Source of the DNA: Pholiota molesta
Lineage: Eukaryota > Basidiomycota > Agaricomycetes > Agaricales > Strophariaceae
Assembly (NCBI GenBank): GCA_014925825.1
Contig: JACGCK010000011.1
Location: forward strand, 124,001-188,000
Direction: 5' to 3'
Length of the DNA stretch: 64,000 nt
Below, piece by piece: positions 22,960-35,365 of the stretch (position 1 is the first letter of the stretch; each line of letters opens with the position of its first letter). A program made the position numbers and the translations under genes. The notes beneath the pieces are model-generated. The model worked only from the letters and a program-made list of their open reading frames with translations. It did not search any database and was not told the origin of the DNA.

Positions 22960-24453
22960 TTACAGGAATAAATATTCATAAAAGCTCCGCGGATCTGAAA
23001 TTCCAGTTATTTGCATCCGTTTTTTGGCATTGCGGCGACGTCTTGAAGGCCACGTTCGGACTGGAGATCTCGAAGGAGAGGACGGAGAACGGACACCAGA
23101 AGCCCAATCACGGCGCCGAGGAGATGCAGAGTCGTGCAAGGGGTGTTGATGAATTTCAGTAATCGTCCTATCCGGATCTATGTTGAAGTCTGTGCAAGAA
23201 GAGTTTCTGCTTCTGATCTTGGTAGCGCTGGAGGAGATTGGATGGACAATGCTTCGAGACGAGGTTGAAGGAAATCGACGCTTGCACTGCCAAATTCTGA
23301 ATTGGAATCAAGTTCATCGTGGTCGGATTCACCACCAGTCACTTCGCCTTCTACATGAGACCATGCATCTTCATCAACAATTGGAAGTGACGCGAATGGA
23401 GACGGATTCGGTGATTCTTCGATTGCTGGAAGGCCTTTGTTATCGCGATCCATTTCTATGTCCGAGTCCATCTCGTGTTCAGAGATGAAGTCAGAGTCGA
23501 TGTTGTCGTCTGTTTCAGGATTAGAAGAATAATCTATGTCAGTTACAGGTGGTGTTTCCAATGCGGCTGGGGCCCGGCGGTCTGGCCGAGTGACGTTGGG
23601 ACGGAGGAGATATGTCAGTCGTTCATCTGTGGTTCCTTTACCTGAAGAACGTTTCAAAACCAATAGTATATTGGAATATATCCGTTTACTCACTGAAGCT
23701 GACAATTTCATGGTATCGCGCACAGCAATGAACAACGTATCTCGCAAATGCATCTTCTGTTATGCGCCACACTAGCTGCAATGGAGTCCTGGAGACTTCA
23801 AAAATAGTCCCGGTAGTCCCAATTGGCGTTCCGGGGGCTTGAAGCCCACCTTGTGCCGCATGGTCCATGTCCGGAGAGAGTACCGTCCCCCCGATAGTTA
23901 ACCACTGCATCATTTCCGACTCTACGTCACGCACGAGGGCTTGTGCCCTACCTCCAGCTCTACGCAAATCTTTTCGCATGCCCTTCAAGCTGAGTGAGAA
24001 GCGACCCGCGTTGGCAGAGGCCGGATCGGTCACCGGAAGAGTAGGCGCTGTGGAGAGTTTGACATTACGGGGAAGGTAATGAGGTAAAGGCTCAGGGAAT
24101 GTCGAATGCACTTTAGGCAGGGACAGCATATAATCTCTTTTTGTTGCAGTTATAATATGGGGATTGCCAACGAAGCGAGCTGTGAGAGCAGACGAGTGAA
24201 CATTAATCATGGCTTATCAGGTTATGACGTTCAGTGAGTTCAGTGAGGACTAACCATTATCTTTGCGTCTCACCCAGCGCTTGCCCTCATTTTGGTCTCT
24301 TTGTTTCTTCTTGATAGATGTCGGAGCTTGGTGCTGTTGTCTAAGAGCGTTGCCCGCTGGGCCACCGTGGAGATGCGCATAGCGGTTATTGAGTCCTGGG
24401 TTGCGTAGAATGGCAGGGAAAGAAAGTACAGGAATGTCTGTGTCGAGAGACAT
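22960..24453 (-). CDS. R3H-domain protein with R3H-associated N-terminal region
   Basis: Exons 24453-24255, 24179-23694 and 23641 onward. The N-terminal part (NNRYAHLHGGPAGNALRQQH through HSTFPEPLPHYLPRNVKL and SLSLKGMRKDLRRAGGRAQA) resembles the fungal R3H-associated domain. It is followed by an R3H motif (RYVVHCCARYHEIVSFS, with R-x3-H), a module that binds single-stranded nucleic acid. The C-terminal half is acidic and Ser/Pro-rich. The frame stops at 23178 (382 aa), but a second frame continues naturally as DFNIDPDRTITEIHQHPLHD then an Arg-rich tail to a stop at 22960; one extra base near the run at 23204-23206 would give 456 codons. Likely an RNA-binding nuclear or cytoplasmic factor; role unknown. 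Confidence 0.7.
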
Positions 24454-24589
24454 TTCAAAGTTACAAGGAAGAGGGGCAATCTGTGATATCGTTGCGGTGA
24501 ATCTTGCTTTGGACCTTGCGATTCAAAGGCGAAAGGCTCGGATAGTCCTTGGATAGTCCGACAGCCAGTGTGAGTAGCGCTTCCGGACC

Positions 24590-24700
24590 CCGGTGTTGGC
24601 GATCCGTTCTATGACTCACGTGATGACTCATGGTATGACGATCTAGATATCTTAGGCTCGTCCCCATCCGGCTACGCACACGTGAAAGACACGTGAGTTG
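24590..24700. promoter_or_regulatory. Cluster of CACGTG E-box motifs
   Basis: Three CACGTG hexamers at about 24617, 24679 and 24690, upstream of the R3H gene (start 24453). CACGTG is bound by bHLH and some bZIP regulators. Whether they are used is inference only. Confidence 0.3.
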
Positions 24701-24731
24701 TGAGAGTAAACTCGACAACTGGCGTAGCCGG

Positions 24732-25309
24732 CTGGGCTGTTTCGGGGCACTTTTGGCGGAGCCCGCCAAATTCAGAGGAGGGGACTTCGTGAAAAAACAC
24801 CTTGGAGGTGAAAAAAAGTGTCAAAATTGGGTATACAAAAAGTGATTTATTTTGCATTTTGAGTCGATTAGAGTATACAAGTTTTTTTCGAGAACTACAC
24901 TTTTAACTTCGTCGTCGTCGACAGGTCCGTGCGCGAGAAGCATTCCGTCGAAGTTTTCGTCCACACAGTACTGAAAACACTTTCAAACTCATCTCAAGCA
25001 TCAGTGGTATCTCATCAATGGCAAGGAAAGGTAGTGGTATTGCTGAAATGCTTGTTATTATGATCCCAAAGCCTTTTTTCTCAGCATTGGAGGGTATCAC
25101 CAACGCCGACAGCATCAGTTGAAGTCAATTTCGAAAAAAATCGCATTTTTTCAAACCATTGCATTGAGTTCTACGAGTAAAAAAAACCATATTTTGTATA
25201 CCCATTTTTGCGACTTTTTTTGAGTTGTGGCCACTTTTTCGACGAAGTACCCATGTATGAATTGGCGGGGAAATCAACCATCACCGAAAATAGACCCGAG
25301 ACAGCCCAG
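24732..25309. mobile_element. Small inverted-repeat element without coding capacity
   Basis: The ends at 24732-24740 and 25301-25309 form the inverted pair CTGGGCTGT / ACAGCCCAG. Imperfect inverted similarity extends about 130 bp inward, including ACTTCGT(C)G-AAAAA and GGGTATACAAAA on both sides. The interior is rich in A and T homopolymers. No clear target duplication (at most CCG on each side), so superfamily cannot be assigned. Behaves like a MITE or an old non-autonomous DNA transposon. Confidence 0.55.
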
Positions 25310-25772
25310 TCCGCTCGCGAGCTCGCTCCCTTCTCGTCATGTGCTCCTGTGTGACTCTTTGTGACTAGAGCTCGCGAGTGTGACTGGCTAGCGAGTCTAT
25401 AGATATCTAAGTCTTACTATCTTGAGTCAACATTTAAGAATCAACGTTAATCAACGCTTAACGTTCCACGTTATTGCAACCTGTTCCGAAGACTTGATTA
25501 TTACTTCTTGTTTTCAAAATGACGTTCTTTATAACACCTGGTAGAATTTTTATTAAAATTTCAAGCAAGTACGAACTTACCTCGCGACTGCTTGCCCAGT
25601 ACTTTTGTTTGACTTTTGTTGTGCTTGCTTTTGGCGTAGTGAACACACTTAAGTACTGATGTTCTGAGTCCTGATGTTGGTAAGCCATAATTTATCGTGG
25701 CGAGAATGCTAGTAATAGGGCGTATATAATAATACTTAGGAATTACAAATATCTATATATTGCATAGCAACG

Positions 25773-28700
25773 TTACCCAGTTATTAATCTTGTTAGAAGA
25801 TACAATGTCGAACCAACAAATCTCTGAAGCACAGATCAATATCCGTTGTGGAGAGTTGGAAATGTTATAAAAGACTTACCACAGAGTTGGTTATCGCCGT
25901 GAAAGCCAAGATAAATACCAAGTATGCCTTGACCTTGGTTATCCCAACATTGCTTCCGAAAGCATCTGTTTCTTTCATGTTGCTCATAATCGCGACAAGG
26001 AGAAATCCCTAGTTGAACGCATTTAAAGAGGGATTCCAACTTGCAATTTGGCGACCTACATTTGATAGTACCCATGAAAGCAGCACGTTTGTTCTCACGT
26101 TTGCGTAGTAATCCTTTGCCGCATGTTCCTTCTCTACCACACTGAGAACTCCTTTACCCTTTCCGTTATCAATAGGTACGCGATCTCGAAAATTTGCCAA
26201 GGATTCTTCATATATGCTGTTCACGTCCGCGACTTCTGTAAGCATTTCCACGTCCACTTGTGAGTGACTATCTTGGATGACAGCTCCAAGGTCGGAATCT
26301 GGAATGGAATCCTGTTTCGTTCCCCATGAAATCTATGCAAGAATTTGGTAAATAGGCAAGAAGTGTAGGGTATAAGGCGCACATCGTCGAGATTAGAGAA
26401 GGCGTAGCTAATATTTGATGGTATCAGAGGAGGAATCGAATCGAATCGAATCGAAAAAAACACAACACTCACATGTTTAGGACGTTGATGTACATCGGTG
26501 ACAAAAGCATATACGGTATAAAACTTGTGAACATATGCCATGGATCAAAGGCAAGGAAACTGCTAAAGGCGTACACTGAAAGAATGGCTTAGCATGATGG
26601 AGTGATTGTTCGAAGGGCAAAGACTTACGGCCGTAGGTGATGGCTACGCTGAACAGGACGATTGAATTTGCTGCTCCTCCTTGACGTGCGGCTTGAATAG
26701 CGCATACGATAGAGGCGATGATCATATAAATCATCAATACACCCAGTATGATGGTTGTGAGTTTGTATTTGAATTTGGCCCTGTGATCATTGCAATTAGA
26801 CGACACTTGCTTCAGAGGATGTGGCGGATAACGAACGCTGCGGGTTTGTTCCCCATCGAAAAAAGGAAACATGCAACAATTAGTGAGGCCATGACGTACT
26901 GGTCGACATGAGATCAGCGGACGCGTAAGGAATCAGGAAAAGGTCACTTACTTGTACCAGGGTGTTAAAGTATTTGATGCCTTGCACACCAAAGGATGCA
27001 TCTTCTAGGGAGCTTGTAAGGACAACCTAAGGATTGGTTGAAATCGGGGCTTAATCAACTTGAGGAAACGGAACTTACAAAAAATAAGTAAAAATTCCCC
27101 TGCGCAGAAACATCATTTAATGTTAGCTTCACACATATGTTTGAGTTGATCGGACGGTTTCTCACAACGCTGAACCAGGAGAATATTAGATTAATAATAT
27201 TGTAGACCGTTTCTGCCATGAGCACCATCTTCCTAGAGAAACTGTGTCCTGAACGTAATATTTGGCCAGTATGGGCTATTGCATATGTCGCAGCGAAGAA
27301 TGATCCATTGAGCCAGCGTCGGCGTTGGGAGATGAACTCGGGAATGGCATCAGGCACATCCGTTTCGCCAACGGCTCCCTTGACATATTTGAGGATCCTT
27401 AAAGCCATTAACATAGAACACATCGAAGAAGACCAATTAAATAAATACCAATTCGAATTCGCTTTTGCGACAAGTTCAAAGCACAGAATGCGCTAGGAAG
27501 AAAATATCAAAAAGGATCAAAGAGGACACAGATGAGTACGCACATCTTCTGCAAGGTCTGTATTTCGTCTAGTCAGACAAATGCACGGATATGTGCAATG
27601 AGGCTTACACATATTGGAGGTAAAGATGTCAGTGTCTCTTCCATGTAGCACTTCTCCCTTGAAGTATGACGCTAATGGACCAATTCCAAATTCGTCGTTC
27701 TGCAGAGCTATATATCTAGAGCACACACATCAGCACGGGTTACAACATGAGAAGCGAGATTAACCTGTATGCAGAGAAAGCTCCGGGCTGGGAAATTCTA
27801 AATGAAAATCGGGAAAGATAGCATACGTGCTGCTAGACATACCAAAACGCTGATATATCCGAACATCGACTCTGTAGGTTTGTCGAGGATACAACTTATC
27901 TTATATTCGAAGTTTTGCGCTGCGACTTTTCAGGAAGAAGAAACATCATAAGAAGGTGATTATAAGCAAAAAAAAGAAGGGCCTAAGTCTCTACCCAGTG
28001 GATTAAGGAGAAGCGACCAGTTTTTGCCCTTATACGTTGCAATTTCTCCACACGCGCCAGCAACGTTCGAATTGAGATCGAATGCTTTCCACAGTCGATA
28101 TATACTGCTGTTGCTTGGTCTTGTCCCTACATCGAGGAGAACACAGACATTTGGCTATAAAGAATATTGGTAACATTGCTACTGATAATCATTGAAAACT
28201 TACTTGTAGCATTGGCGCAAATGCGTTGAAAAACCATCTATGACTATTGATCTTCTTTTGATTCTTTTCCTTCATGCAAAAAATGATTTGAGTAGGAACG
28301 ATGCCTTTATCCGGATATTTGAAATGGAGATTCGGGTCCAGCGCAAAGGAAGTGGTATATTCGAACAGATGTGCTGTCACTTCCTTCTCGTTGACCTTAT
28401 TTTTCATATGATCGCCAGGTTGATATACACCAAGTAAAGTCAGACAGTCGAGGACTCGAGGATGGACTTTCTTGCGGCCGTCCGCCACTATACAAACCAC
28501 AACCTAAAGCGGAGGGCATTAACACAAGAGGACTAAGCTAGTATTCTGCCACAACCTTTTCCCAAGCGTTTGGGCCCCATGTTTGAGAATTTTTTCTCGT
28601 GCAAAGATGGGAAATGTTCCGCATTACACCATACATCGTCCGACAAAATAGCACCTCATCTTCCTATTGAAGCATTCGAATTCGGATACACAGTGAATAT

Positions 28701-29831
28701 CTTGGGTCCTCACATAAAAAGGTAGAAAAAGCTCACGTTGTACATCGTTATGACGATAAACAGTTCTGTCCTCCTTCCAGACTCGTTTTGCCTCAAAAAA
28801 AATCCTTTCTTCTCAAAGTCATCAGGGTCGCATGTTACAGCAGTGTATCGAGTCTTCATTGTCTCTGGTTCGCCCCGTCGGGGTAGCACAAGTTTTGGAG
28901 GGACGTCTAGATCCACTACTAGATTACCATTCGTTAATTGTACCCGCCGTTTCGTTTTGTGTCGTCTCAAGACGCGTCCGGTAGGAGCTGGTCCAAAGTG
29001 TCGTGTTTTTTCATCGGGGGGCAATGAATATACAGTGGATGTCGGGGTCTCGGGTTCTGGATCGTATAAAACATTTTGTCCATTTGGAAGACAACCACGC
29101 TCGGTATAATATGGTTTCTCGGTTGCGTCGTTGTCGTTGTCAGAATGATCATCCGGATAGCCTGTGTAATGCACCGACTCATTGCCAACAATCATGTAGT
29201 CTTCATCGTCTACTGCGGGAGTCGGTGAGCGCGATCGTGGTGGACGATATGAGGCCCGAGAATAATTTCCGGATGCGTATGCTTCTGTGTCATAGTTAAA
29301 ATGGTCTATCTCCGAACCTGCTGGCAGTGTAAGTTGGTCGTAAGAAGAGGTGTAGGATTGGTTTGAAGGTGGATGATACTCTTGGGCCTGGTAATATTGA
29401 TTTGGTAAAAAAGGGAGAGCGTTTGCACCACTAGATAGAGATGTTGCAGGGCTGTAGAAAGAATCTGAGTGGGTAGTGGATTGTAATGCAGAGTCGGGAT
29501 CCAGTTGAAGAGTCTCTCCTGTGATGATTGGGGCGAGATGTTGTCCTGGCTGGTATGGTACATAATCCAATGTTGATGGTTGAGAATATTGGTAAGAATC
29601 AACAGAAGAGTGCTCTCCAACCGAAGATGCAACGTCTTGAAAAGGGTCTGACAGACTGATAGGTTGCGTTTGTTCTCGCTGCTCTGGTAACAGTCGATCC
29701 GCGGGGTTGTCCGTGGAAGCGCTGTAATTGTCGGAAAGATTGTACCGTGTCAGTTGAGGGTCGGCAGGCTCGTTTGTAGGATTTGAGCTCGAAATTTCCG
29801 TTCGCGGGACGGCCTTTCGTTTGGCGGCCAT
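25773..29831 (-). CDS. Chitin synthase (division 1, class I-III type)
   Basis: Start ATG at 29831, stop at 25773, about fifteen exons. Residues 1-280 are disordered, Ser/Tyr/Gln/Pro-rich; then the conserved pre-catalytic region ([20 protein letters not shown]), [13 protein letters not shown] across the intron at about 28690-28731, [48 protein letters not shown] and the product-binding [12 protein letters not shown]. The C-terminal half carries six or more membrane segments (for example [19 protein letters not shown] and [15 protein letters not shown]) and ends [16 protein letters not shown]. It polymerises UDP-GlcNAc into chitin at the plasma membrane; chitosome delivery is usual. All catalytic motifs are present. 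The subclass (I, II or III) needs a tree. No sign of the myosin motor of class V. Confidence 0.93.
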
Positions 29832-30724
29832 GATGAAAGTTCAAAGCAAAGTTAGGAGATGAATATCATAATCCATGTTGGAAACTAGACGCGCCAGTCA
29901 CGTGGCCGCGTCATTTCACGCGCGAAGTACAACTTTCTCGGTCAACCCACTGCACTTACTGTGTACATTCCTCTGAGCTCTCCCGTACCAATCTTTTGTC
30001 ATGGTGTCCTTCCAACATCTCGTCCGCAAATACTCCGAGAGTTGCAGGCACGAAGTACCATACATCCATACCTCCACGGTGCAAAGTTTGTCCTTGACCA
30101 TCGTTTAGCCCAATCTGACGCTGGACTTGCGCCGGACTTCCTTCGCGCCCTCAAAGGCATTGGCACTTACGCCCGCAGCCTTGGTTAAAATTGCGGAAGA
30201 TAAAACAAGAACAACATGCGAGAGGATAAGAAGAGACGTCCAAAGGCTATCTTTTTTATCGCCTCTTGGTTTTCTTCCCCATCATCTGCACCTCTGCAGC
30301 ATGATATTCTCGCCCGTGCATAGTATATCACTACCGATATTAAATAATGCTACTTCTGTCGCGTCAACATCTCTATTAGAAAGCGAGCCACGAGCAACGA
30401 GCCAAGAGCCGATCATCATTATCAACTACGTCCGGAGGCGGACACCTTGCGTCGCAAGTCCATGCAGTGGCTGTATTGCTGGAGGCCCTTATGAAGGTAA
30501 CCATCGGCATGCACCTGCTCTCATGTCTCATGGAGCGTGCTGTACTGCTAATTGTATACTCTAGTTGGGGACCGTTGGGGAATATTTCCTGCTAATTTGC
30601 ATGCCTTTGTCGCTGCTTGCTTGGACGCGGGCGTGGAAGCATTACTTCCTGGCTCGCCCATTTGTGTGTGCCCTTAAAAAAAGTAAAGAAAAATAATAAC
30701 GCAACATCGTCTTAAGCTCCCGAC
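29832..30724. other. Region between chitin synthase start and the tRNA
   Basis: About 0.9 kb. The proximal part should be the chitin synthase promoter. A plus-strand frame around 29940-30188 (contains HGAKFVLDHRLAQSDAGLA) has coding-like composition but no clear start or partner exon; a possible donor is at 30186 and further open sequence lies at 30300-30560. I do not recognise it and cannot decide whether a small gene is present. Confidence 0.3.
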
Positions 30725-30806
30725 CGACGCCAGCAAGATTCGAACTTGCGCCCTCAAAGAGGAACAGATTTCTAATCTGTCGCTGTAACCACTTAGCTAT
30801 GGCGCC
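30725..30806 (-). tRNA. tRNA-Ser(AGA)
   Basis: 82 nt on the minus strand. Acceptor stem GGCGCCA pairs with TGGCGTC. The anticodon arm is ACAGA-TTAGAAA-TCTGT, giving anticodon AGA (reads UCU). A long variable arm (TCCTCTTTGAGGGC) marks a class II serine tRNA, and the T-arm is GCAAG-TTCGAAT-CTTGC. No intron. The D-arm contains the A-box-like TAGCTAAGTGG and the T-arm GTTCGAATC is the B-box, so it carries its own RNA polymerase III promoter. Confidence 0.97.
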
Positions 30807-31292
30807 ATGAAAACCGCTTCAAAATTTGATTTCAAGCTGTAGAGTTTTGGTAGAATCTGTGCGTTTCGTCCGTTGACACGTGCCGACCCACCTCGCGTCC
30901 GCCTCGAGGGAAGGCTGGAAGCTAATAGTAATTGTCGTTTTCTCACTTTCATTTCGCACTACACTACATATCCACGAGGTTTGCGAAGGCTCTCCCAAGA
31001 GCATAAGTGTTATTGAGGTAGGTTGGTCATGAACTAAGCTACAATGAGCCCTTATTCATTCCTTGTAGTCTAAATATTCAAATGCAAGTTTCGACGGGCA
31101 GCACCCAACGACTGCAGGCAACATTCACTGGAACAACTATTTGAATCGGAATAGGTTCAAAGACAACACCCACTGCGATACCGTCTTCCAACAATAGTTG
31201 CAGACCACGAGGGCAGCACGCGCTCTCATTCCACTGCAATGTGTATTGAGGAAGAGTCTCGATACAGATAACTCTTTGGTCTCCTCTTACCA
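30807..31292. other. Spacer between tRNA-Ser and the Smr gene
   Basis: About 490 bp, nothing recognised apart from the presumed promoter of the plus-strand gene starting at 31293. Confidence 0.4.
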
Positions 31293-33474
31293 ATGGACGT
31301 GGCTCTCTCCATCTTGGCGGGCCTTTCTCTGCGCATCTTTCTCTTCAATACAGCTGCTATCTCCTCTGTTACACTTTCGACAGCAGTACTAGGTATATGG
31401 GAAGGAGCGGTGTTGCATCAGGTTTCAGGGCGTTCTTCATCACCAAATCTCGACCATTTTCTAGCATATGGGCTGCGCCTCGCAGTAGATCTCCTTATCT
31501 CGAAGGACTTTCAACGGCTACTTGTGATAGTATTATGGAGTACCCTCGGTACAGTTACTTCAGAAGTTATCACCCCTTACGACAGACTCCGTTCCGCCCT
31601 CAAGACACGAGACCGCGAAAGGGATCGTCGACACAGGCACTCACGCACCGCCTCTGCAGCGGTTCCTATTCCCTCGAACTCTTTTCCTCCTCGACTTCGC
31701 GCTTACAAACCTCCCGAATCATGTTCTACTCCAACCCTTCCAGAAAACCCTCCTCCTAATACCTCTACACCTATCCTATCATCAGATCAACCGCCTAGTC
31801 CCCCAAGCTTCTTCCTTCAGGAAACTTTGGAAACAATTGTCTCACCTTCCCCCAAACCAATGATTTTGCAGAGTCTGCACTCAATTGAATCGTCACCACC
31901 TGATGCCCTTCCCGTTCGACCTCGTTCCGGTTTGGCATCCACTTTCAACCATTCTTCGGATTCGGATTCACCGCTACCTGTACCTATTCATCTACCAACT
32001 CCTCCAGACAGTGCTCAAAGCGCCAATCCTCCTGATGTTTTGAATGATGTCCAAAGTAATGAAGCATACGACAATCAAATCTTAGGCTTCGCACCCGACC
32101 TTGCTCCTATACCCGAACTTTCCTCCCCTGAAGACCACAGCACCCCCAACAGGAACGGGGCCCACCTCATGCAAAGCCATTCACATGATATCGATTCGAA
32201 TACTGGACTGCAACGTATATCCAGGTGGCTCGAATCGCAACCCATAACAGGGGATCCCGAACCTCTTTTTCGAAAACCTTTTTCACCCACTACGTCACCC
32301 GCACGTCCAATTCAGGTGCCTTTTCGAGCTCACTCCCAAGATTTGCTATGGCAAATGCAAATACCTCCTGAAGAACAAGACCCAACCATTGGTCCTGATG
32401 AAATCAGGTTTGAAGGAGGGAGCACCGATCGTGGCAGTGCACTAGATACAGGTAGTGATGAACTGCGTACTCCTGGGCTTCGAAATGGGTTGGATGTTGA
32501 GACAGATAACGAACATGATGAAGATCCACTTCAAACTCCCCGACGGTTTCGTCAAGACGAGGACCAGTTTACTCCTCCCCATTCGCGGCAAGAAGAAGGA
32601 GAGCTATCTCCGCTCGGTATCAACGTACGATCAGCTCTGCCAGATAATGAAGAATATGATATGCAAGAGCCTCTTCAACCATCATCTTCCGAACCTGAGC
32701 AGATCGCCGAAGACGCGGCTAGCGATTTATTGGAAGATACCGACAATCTTCAAATTCCCGGCTCTCTTTCACAGAATCTCTTGCTTCAACCACCCTTACT
32801 AGACTCTAGTCCCCTTTTCCGACCTTCCTCACCTCCACCAGAATCTTCACCTCCACCTTCGCCTTCTACGATTTTGTCTGATCCCAGTGATGCATCCATT
32901 CTTTCGACGCGTGTACCAGACAGATTATACTCCCGCGCTGACGCACTCAGGCAACAAGCTCGGGAAGAAGAAAAACTGAGGGCGCAACTGGAAGAGGAAC
33001 GGAAATTGGCAGAACGACAGGGAAGGATAATGGATGCGCTTATGCTCAAAATCAAGGTCCGAGACATGGATCTCGCAGCCTATAAACTGCACGAGAAAGC
33101 TGCGAGGAGATACTATACTGGTGAGTCATGTGTCGCCTTAGCTCACTATAACGAACTTCCATCCTCACAATGATCGCTATGCTTAACCAGCTCGCAATCC
33201 GAACGCTCAATCTCACAACATTGATGTACATGGTCTTCGCCCGCGGGAAGCGTTTGACCGCATCGAACGAGCTATCGTCCAGGCCAGCGGGGAAAATCGG
33301 ACCGTCCTGAAAGTTATTGTTGGGAAAGGGCTGCATTCGGTCAATCAACAACCCACTCTCAAACCAGCCGTAATTAGAGAGATGCAAAGGTTGAAAATCA
33401 AATGTGAGATTAATTCAAGAAACCCAGGCCAACTTATCATCACATTACCTGGACATTTAAATCCACCTTCCTAG
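31293..33474 (+). CDS. Smr-domain protein with N-terminal membrane segments
   Basis: Two exons, 31293-33120 and 33191-33474 (703 aa, in frame). The N-terminus is strongly hydrophobic (residues 1-45, then LLVIVLWSTLGTVTSEVITP at about 75-95), suggesting one or two membrane helices. It is followed by about 430 residues of disordered Pro/Ser/Asp-rich sequence, then a charged coiled coil (RQQAREEEKLRAQLEEERKL), the DUF1771-like helix (KVRDMDLAAYKLHEKAARRY) and a complete Smr domain (IDVHGLRPREAFDRIERAI, VIVGKGLHS, LKPAVIREMQRL, NPGQLIITL). Smr domains bind nucleic acid and some are endonucleases acting on RNA in quality control; the DxH (DVHG) and GKG motifs are intact. A membrane tether on an Smr protein is unusual and is inferred only from hydrophobicity. 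Confidence 0.85.
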
Positions 33475-34421
33475 CTGTATTTCACTTCTCGTTTCGCTAT
33501 CTATATTTTATATCTGGTTCAAAATATTCTTATATACATATACCTTGTTCAACCAACGTTTCAATAGTTGTCGGATTGTCATGTACTTTGTAAAATTGTT
33601 TTCTGTAGGTTTAGTGGTGACTTTTTTTCCCTGTGTGTTTATTATATTCGAATGCTGGGCCATCTTAGAACGAAATTTTGAGCCTCAAGCAGTAGACATA
33701 GCCTTCGCAACCGGTCTGGAAGATGTTTCTAATCACGGGACGGTTGAGACTCTGTCATGTTCTTGATTTGAATCGTTGCAATGACTATTTTCTTGCTCAT
33801 TCCACTCTCTCATCTCCAAACACTGTACTCCAAGAGAATTGCTTGTGAACTCAGAAGCTTGATCTAGACGTAAAATTAACTTGAAGCTCTCAACAAGCTC
33901 TTAAGATCCTAGAATGGTGCGTTTGTCAGGCGCGATGTCTGCTGCTAGCTGGAAATGCTTTGGTACTTTGTAGTCTTTCTTTGCGGCCTCAGATTTTCAT
34001 CCATCGGAATTGCTCAATAATCAGCCTGTCTACGGGAAATATTTAACAAACACTCCAGCTCGCTTTCATTCCCTATATCTTGTAAAAATGAAGCGACCTC
34101 CATGCCCAAACTTTGATCGATGCGTTAAGTAGGTCTTCTTTCGCGCGACAGCCGCTCACTGGGTTTCAATTGAATGAACTCAAAAACAGTCGAGGAATTC
34201 TTGCCGACCATTTGACTTTGATGCATTGATGTTCGATCAATCCGATCCTACTTACATCTGTGACGTCGATTTTTTCTCTTGGCGATCTTTCCTGGGTTAA
34301 TGGCATAATGTAGGCACATATCATATATAAAGCTCTAGCATGGTGGATATAATCATACTGGCTAGCGCTGGCGATGATATCGATTGTTTCAATATGATAT
34401 GAATATAACGGTTACTGTACA
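33475..34421. other. Convergent intergenic region
   Basis: About 950 bp between the 3' ends of the Smr gene (plus) and the ICMT-like gene (minus). A plus-strand frame at 33545-33766 is hydrophobic at its start but has no family features. Nothing supported. Confidence 0.4.
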
Positions 34422-35254
34422 CTAATATATCCAAGGGACTAGTTTGTATGGTACCCTTCCTGCCCATTGATTCCATTGCACACCGAACACTCTGCGGAGG
34501 GCTGCATCTTCTGACGCCATTCGTGAAATCAATCCAGTCAATATCGATATCGTCAGTGCCAGATATATGAACGTTGCGATTCTTCCCAAGGCACTCTGGA
34601 ATATGCCACTTTCCCTTGCCCATGAACCCTGTCACCATAATTTTGAGTCTGCACCTCCGTTGCTCGTTAGATGTATCTGGCTTACTGGGCTCGCATGGCA
34701 AAAAATGATACCGACGACCACCAATAAAATACCGGTATATCCAGGGTGCCTCACCATCCCATATGGGCCAGTGGTGACCAGTTTGTGTTCGTCACGGATA
34801 GACATCTCAAATGTGAACAGCTTCCCCAATGCTTTATAGCATGACCATCGGATATATCCTCCTGAACTCGTCATGAGTGTGCCAAGTAAAAACAAAGGCG
34901 ATAGACCAATTTTCTCTTGGCTTCCCGGAGCGGTCAGAGTTGTCAAAGCTTTCTGACAGAGCCATAGCTCTGAGTTCCTGGCAGATATGATCACGACGAG
35001 CTCTGCCAACGCAGCGGTCCAGCAGATAGTCTAGCAAATAGAGAAATTCGGACATCCTTCCTAGACACTTTTATGATGGTCTAGACTCTCACCTTGACGA
35101 TATATTGTCCTGAGCGTTGCTTTAACAAAATCTCTAGTCTTGTTGAGGGTACACTTTCAGAGAGACTTGGCGGAGGGTGAGGAGGCGTTGCTGCTACGTG
35201 AAATCCAAGCATCGCGACCGCCATACAAAATATTCGCAGAATAGATGTGTGCAT
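34422..35254 (-). CDS. Isoprenylcysteine carboxyl methyltransferase-like membrane protein
   Basis: Three exons on the minus strand: 35254-35093, 35030-34686, 34628-34422 (237 aa, in frame). After an N-terminal hydrophobic segment and TPPHPPPS come further hydrophobic segments and the diagnostic ICMT/PEMT-like catalytic core: HKLVTTGPYGMVRHPGYTG, then an E-x-x-L-x-x-x-F-G segment (ASEDAALRRVFGVQWNQWAG) and a C-terminal RVPYKLVPWIY. Enzymes of this fold methylate prenylated Cys or similar substrates at the ER using S-adenosylmethionine. Agaricomycetes have many such paralogues, so this need not be the Ste14 orthologue. It lies convergent to the Smr gene. Confidence 0.88.
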
Positions 35255-35365
35255 GGAGATATGTGATACTGGACGCGGTGTTGACAGCCCAGATCAATGG
35301 GCGAACTGTAATCAAGAGCGCTTGGGCTTTAAAGGATCTTGTATTTCGCCCCAAGTGCATGAATC

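Noticed and set aside
29961..30188. Plus-strand frame upstream of chitin synthase
   Set aside because: No ATG at its start and no consistent downstream exon; kept only as a note on the intergenic region.
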